Shown one piece after another: positions 61,501-64,000 of a stretch of DNA of 64,000 nt. The stretch lies in the NCBI RefSeq assembly GCF_000499205.1, contig NZ_AWUK01000024.1:55357-119356 (forward strand), read 5' to 3'. The position numbers were made by a program, and so were the translations under genes. How positions within the stretch are numbered: position 1 is the first letter of the stretch; the number at the start of each line of letters is the position of its first letter. A model generated the notes under the pieces. The model searched no databases. It worked only from the letters and a program-made list of their open reading frames with translations, and had not been told where the DNA came from. The stretch comes from Paenibacillus sp. MAEPY2 (GTDB lineage: Bacteria; Bacillota; Bacilli; Paenibacillales; Paenibacillaceae).

Positions 61501-62486
61501 GTGGTACTTGCTGAATAAGGCAATAATGCTTGTCCAGACAATTGGCCATCTGTTTGTCCCGCTATTGTAAAATTCGGATTTGAGTCGTTCAATATGGATT
61601 GCGTTTCTGTTCCTACTGTTAAGTCGAGCTTGGTAAACGGTTGGTTTTTATCAAAATAGTACACCGACCGCTCTGTTTCAATGGAGTTTGATGCACTTGA
61701 TATTTTAAACTTCAACGTATTTATTCCTGCTTTAAGCTTAAGCTGCGGCAAGAAAAATGATCCATCTTGTAGCATGGCCGAATCAAAAGAATCGCCACCA
61801 TTTACCGTAACGGTAACCTGCGTAGCATTCTGCACCTTACCCTGAAGTGATACACGTTCCGTATTAACGACTGTCTCAGAACCTGCGTTAAGGTCGTAGG
61901 TTGCATTCCCTGTTCCTCCAGAAACAACCGTGGAGATTTTGAAGTTCTCTATATATGGAGCTTGGTCATATAAAACATAAAATGTATCCGAACGTTCAAC
62001 AGAACCCTGTACTCCTAAGAAGGTAATTTTGTTGAATCCGGGAAACAATGTAAGGTTGTTTGCATTGAATTTGTTGTTACCACTGCTATCTGCAGTGACA
62101 GCAGTTGTAATGGATTTCGTTTCATCTGGAACCCACTTATCCACATTGCCTTCAGTCGTGGAATTCAGCTGTTCTACTTTCACTTTCATCGTATCTTTGG
62201 AAACAAATGCATATGAACCTGAGATACTAATGGTTGATGTTGATGTGGTATATGCGTTACTTCTGGAAAGGAACTCTTTGCCTGTCTGTCCTGAAACCAA
62301 AGACAAAATGGATGTTTCCCTTAATACCTTAATATCTGGCGTAAAGTAAGTTGAATATGCGTTAGATCCTGTACCGTCACCGTCCGCAGCCGAAGCAACG
62401 GCCCCACCGAACAGACCCTGTGGGAACAATGAGAACACCATAGCGACCAACATGATCCATGCCAACGGCCGTTTCTTTTGTTGCAT
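58521..62486 (-). CDS. large SLH-anchored surface protein
   Basis: A 1321-residue exported protein. The signal peptide (WIMLVAMVFSLFPQGLFGG, cleavage near ASAAD) is followed by at least six beta-sandwich modules, several with a Y-x-L/F-x-L-hydrophobic pattern (VTVTVNGGDSFDSAMLQDGS, FVRIQNLKFDAPGTHVYTLE). A segment resembling a ZU5- or GAIN-type fold (GSLTIAYDPSIVDDVGSTIT) precedes three C-terminal SLH domains (TRGEFATLLVRGL, TREQAAVMIARAM, TRAEAAKIAVELL). The C-terminal SLH placement differs from the S-layer-like neighbour. GGAGAG precedes the ATG. Function unknown; it is anchored to the wall polymer whose synthesis TagO may begin. Confidence 0.9.
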   Translation of the reverse strand: MQQKKRPLAWIMLVAMVFSLFPQGLFGGAVASAADGDGTGSNAYSTYFTPDIKVLRETSILSLVSGQTGKEFLSRSNAYTTSTSTISISGSYAFVSKDTMKVKVEQLNSTTEGNVDKWVPDETKSITTAVTADSSGNNKFNANNLTLFPGFNKITFLGVQGSVERSDTFYVLYDQAPYIENFKISTVVSGGTGNATYDLNAGSETVVNTERVSLQGKVQNATQVTVTVNGGDSFDSAMLQDGSFFLPQLKLKAGINTLKFKISSASNSIETERSVYYFDKNQPFTKLDLTVGTETQSILNDSNPNFTIAGQTDGQLSGQALLPYSASTTDFSPTNGTITLSNSNIAQPTTFNFRVTKSTAIAGADGISLEYRLVDFVVDTPFKMELEEGGTDVKKNQELKVSLTYGNFSTGFTGGYVYSPGSQDILNMYYLPDYKSGPVESKTKLDGSRVKSDTFFILVESSKDINAATLFGEYLPTGVNKLKIDAVPTVPAMGLSTKQQIYQITGFVSGEQQIRFYFGKPTDLPKVVKISYSSVSSIYVENLQDGQTYSFDSKSTEQTMSVKGKFIGFKTLGNDFKPELVVNGKVLKDTEYTKVSTGFPDINGDFFIKLKVLKEGPIVYGENTIVIRAIDEDANKQPTTITTTLRINVIDTNQSTVTTFMPTLVPKDSRQPFVDKALTSYTQDELKKIFAVTPEFAFKEDKYVTSEENYDLVINGGGAQIANVYFGSKLVFTHTQATDRVLQTNKLGENGMPTFDFVGNENQFFVRIQNLKFDAPGTHVYTLELINRTGARTTQRLEIVREPSSYRILAPQPTVGDKIVVNKNFVRFDIEAEGATQVLIDKQPAVKRTDSNNRFILDYVGLKPDKNNAIKIQITRPGGTINDIVNVFYTSTITTDTQYMAPKVANKYTVFNKELQLSIPKGTVLQSTTVRNMTKFYPDNKILFGIADPDKGIVERKNDYGNWIGSPDEGSENAQSFITVSPELTGLFSSTLNTSNFTPISDIYWIHGGIGELGDKGESGYSAGTNGLAPYSLEGNFTQYAAERVLTPSQRGSLTIAYDPSIVDDVGSTITVFRYSDKTNVGKWIPIGGVVDTKGHTITVPFDEFGYYKVMKLSRSYPDITNHPWARNLLNALYSKGIMNPLRASSFGADDQTTRGEFATLLVRGLDIPLNYANQQTFQDVSISTKSDRWTYEAIETAARAGIVTGLSDGYFQPEMPITREQAAVMIARAMNSKLATNDSKLAATLGKSFLDSGSIEFYARPAVLAITKAKIMEGSPVTVPGATKAQYQFNPKGNMTRAEAAKIAVELLKKSTKLFPKNLS

Positions 62487-62574
62487 TACGTATCATCTCT
62501 CCTCTTTTTAAGTCAGTTACCGTTATATATCGGCCGAAAGGTTCCAATTATTTAGTAAAAACAGCAAAATAAAC

Positions 62575-62604
62575 AAAAAACCTTGTCCACGAAGGACAAG
62601 GTTT
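62575..62604 (-). terminator. intrinsic terminator of tagO
   Basis: On the minus strand AACCTTGTCC and GGACAAGGTT pair perfectly around TTCGT and run into six Ts, 45 bases after the tagO stop. Confidence 0.93.
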
Positions 62605-62649
62605 GGGTGGAAAGAATATTCAATAATATCAGTAAACGAGCGGTTCTAT

Positions 62650-63777
62650 TTAGGATTTCGAGCGGGTTTCCGGGTTCATCTTGACGCGCATTCGCATCAG
62701 GAAGTTAATAACCGGCCTTCTGGTTTTGCTTACAAGTCCGATGACTTCTGCTCCCACCTGGAGGAAGAACATCATGATACAGATCACGACGAACGTTACC
62801 CAGTTGGCTTCGAACATCGCAGCAGAAGATTGGATAATCGCCAGTACACCGAAGAATGCGGCAATACCGTAGATGATCAATACCGTCTGACGGTGACTGA
62901 ATCCAAGTTCACGCAAGCAGTGATGCAAGTGACCTTTATCCGGTGAGAAAATCGGTTTCCGTTGTACCGCACGACGAATGATCGCGAAGAAGGTATCCGA
63001 GAGCGGCACACCGATAATGATCAGCGGCGTTATGAAGGACACGACAGCAATTTGTTTAAATCCGAGCATGGACAGCATCGCCAGAGAGAAACCAAGGAAT
63101 AGTGATCCCGTATCCCCCATGAAGATCTTGGCCGGGTGGAAGTTGAAGAACAAGAATCCAACAATACTACCAAGCAGTACAAGACACATCAAGGCAATCA
63201 TCATATTACCCATCAGGAAGGACATCACAGCAATGGTACCAATGGCAATACCGGATACACCGGCAGCCAGACCATCCAGACCATCAATCAGGTTAATCGC
63301 ATTTGTCACACCAACAATCCAGAGGATCGTCAGCGGAATGGACACCCAAGCTTCCAGTGAGGAGTATGCGTCCTGAAAAGGAATATTTACGAAGTCTACA
63401 CGAATATTGAATCCGAATACGACTACAGCAGCAGCAACAATTTGTCCGAGCAGCTTCACTTTGGCTGACAGTTCAAAACGATCATCCAACGCACCAATCA
63501 GTACGATGATCGAGCCACCAATCAGAAAAGCACTGACAAAGCTCATATCTCTTGTAGTAAACCATGATGACACAAAAGGAAGCAAAGCAGCAACCGTAAT
63601 GATAAAGGCCAGGAAAATTCCTAAACCACCAAGACGCGGCATAATCCGAGTGTGCACTTTACGTGCATTCGGCGTATCCATTGCTCCGATTCTGACTGCG
63701 AACTTTTTGACAAGTGGTGTCAGGGCAAGAGCCAGTCCCATTGACACGATAAATCCAATGATAAAGATCGCTACCAT
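62650..63777 (-). CDS. tagO: undecaprenyl-phosphate GlcNAc-1-phosphate transferase
   Basis: TagO (WecA/MraY superfamily) moves GlcNAc-1-phosphate onto undecaprenyl phosphate in the membrane, the first step of wall teichoic acid or secondary wall polymer synthesis. The 375-residue product has about 11 membrane segments. Typical motifs are GALDDRFEL (the Asp pair), TNAINLIDGLDGLAAG, FMGDTGSLFLG and the HLHHCLRELG histidine loop. Start ATG 63777 gives MVAIFIIGF; an upstream frame would add 41 residues and run into the repeat element. GGGGG lies 12 bases before the ATG. In context it may supply the polymer for the SLH proteins encoded nearby. Confidence 0.95.
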   Translation of the reverse strand: MVAIFIIGFIVSMGLALALTPLVKKFAVRIGAMDTPNARKVHTRIMPRLGGLGIFLAFIITVAALLPFVSSWFTTRDMSFVSAFLIGGSIIVLIGALDDRFELSAKVKLLGQIVAAAVVVFGFNIRVDFVNIPFQDAYSSLEAWVSIPLTILWIVGVTNAINLIDGLDGLAAGVSGIAIGTIAVMSFLMGNMMIALMCLVLLGSIVGFLFFNFHPAKIFMGDTGSLFLGFSLAMLSMLGFKQIAVVSFITPLIIIGVPLSDTFFAIIRRAVQRKPIFSPDKGHLHHCLRELGFSHRQTVLIIYGIAAFFGVLAIIQSSAAMFEANWVTFVVICIMMFFLQVGAEVIGLVSKTRRPVINFLMRMRVKMNPETRSKS

Positions 63778-63877
63778 TTGAACATTCGACCCCCAATTAT
63801 AATACCTGTAAGAAATTATAAATCCCCTGATCTCTTTTATATATAAAAATGTTTTGTTAGTCATTTTTGAAAACTTG

Positions 63878-64000
63878 TTACACGATAACGAAGAGGGCAA
63901 GGAAAACCTGTAGAAGCGAAGCGTTCGCCTTTATCACCTGATTTCACCCTCATAAAAGGGTAATAAAAGAAATCTGGGGATAACAGCGATCGAAAGGTTG
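63878..64000 (-). repeat. structured intergenic repeat, copy B (may run past the window)
   Basis: An inverted copy of the element at 4694-4815. On its own strand the outer stem is ATCCCCAGATTTC (63969-63981) pairing with 63933-63945 with two mismatches. The inner stem is ACCCT/AGGGT (63946-63950, 63957-63961). The 3' hairpin is GCGAA-CGC-TTCGC at 63916-63928. It lies just upstream of tagO. Confidence 0.75.

Overview
The window looks like a chromosomal segment of a Paenibacillus-type member of the Bacillota. Shine-Dalgarno sequences are strong and purine-rich, and GTG starts are common. There is an alpha/beta-type spore protein, a DegS/DegU pair, a FliW/CsrA/flagellin module, several SLH-anchored surface proteins, and a gene order close to the B. 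subtilis comF-flg-hag-fli-secA-prfB region. Nearly everything is read from the minus strand. Only the cardiolipin synthase gene (634-2082) and a small secreted-protein gene (9704-10846) are on the plus strand. No rRNA, tRNA, insertion sequence or CRISPR array was seen.

Layout, left to right. 1-302 is the start of argC with its promoter. 634-3209 holds cls and a YitT-family membrane protein. 3309-9376 holds housekeeping genes: prfB with its programmed +1 frameshift, secA, the long ribosome hibernation factor hpf and a cold-shock gene. 10974-13704 is fliT/fliS/fliD/flaG. 14015-23562 is an A+T-rich sugar-nucleotide and glycosyltransferase island lying between flaG and the flagellin gene. It encodes CDP-glucose synthesis, 4,6-dehydration, C-methylation, epimerisation and reduction, plus an acyltransferase and two glycosyltransferases, and is best read as a flagellin glycosylation locus. 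23730-30018 is hag-csrA-fliW-yviE-flgL-flgK-flgN-flgM-yvyF. A giant secreted fibronectin-III repeat protein (30168-35159) separates yvyF from comFC and comFA (35492-38647). degU and degS follow (39907-41794).

The right part (41842-62486) is a cell-surface region. It holds a phosphodiester-glycosidase/stalk-domain protein, two large proteins with C-terminal SLH domains, an S-layer-like protein with N-terminal SLH domains, and two secreted proteins of unknown function. metK and a spore protein are interspersed. It ends with tagO (62650-63777), which starts synthesis of the wall polymers on which such proteins sit.

Regulation visible in the sequence includes three sigma-D-like promoters (flgM, hag, and the glycosyltransferase next to hag) sharing a TAAC -35 box. 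The hag leader carries a textbook CsrA hairpin. fliW appears to start at AUU. Intrinsic terminators sit immediately upstream of the fliW and comFA ribosome binding sites and just after the metK promoter. The most unusual feature without a family name I recognise is a structured intergenic repeat of about 120 bp, present in two inverted copies (4694-4815 and 63878-64000) that share three hairpins.
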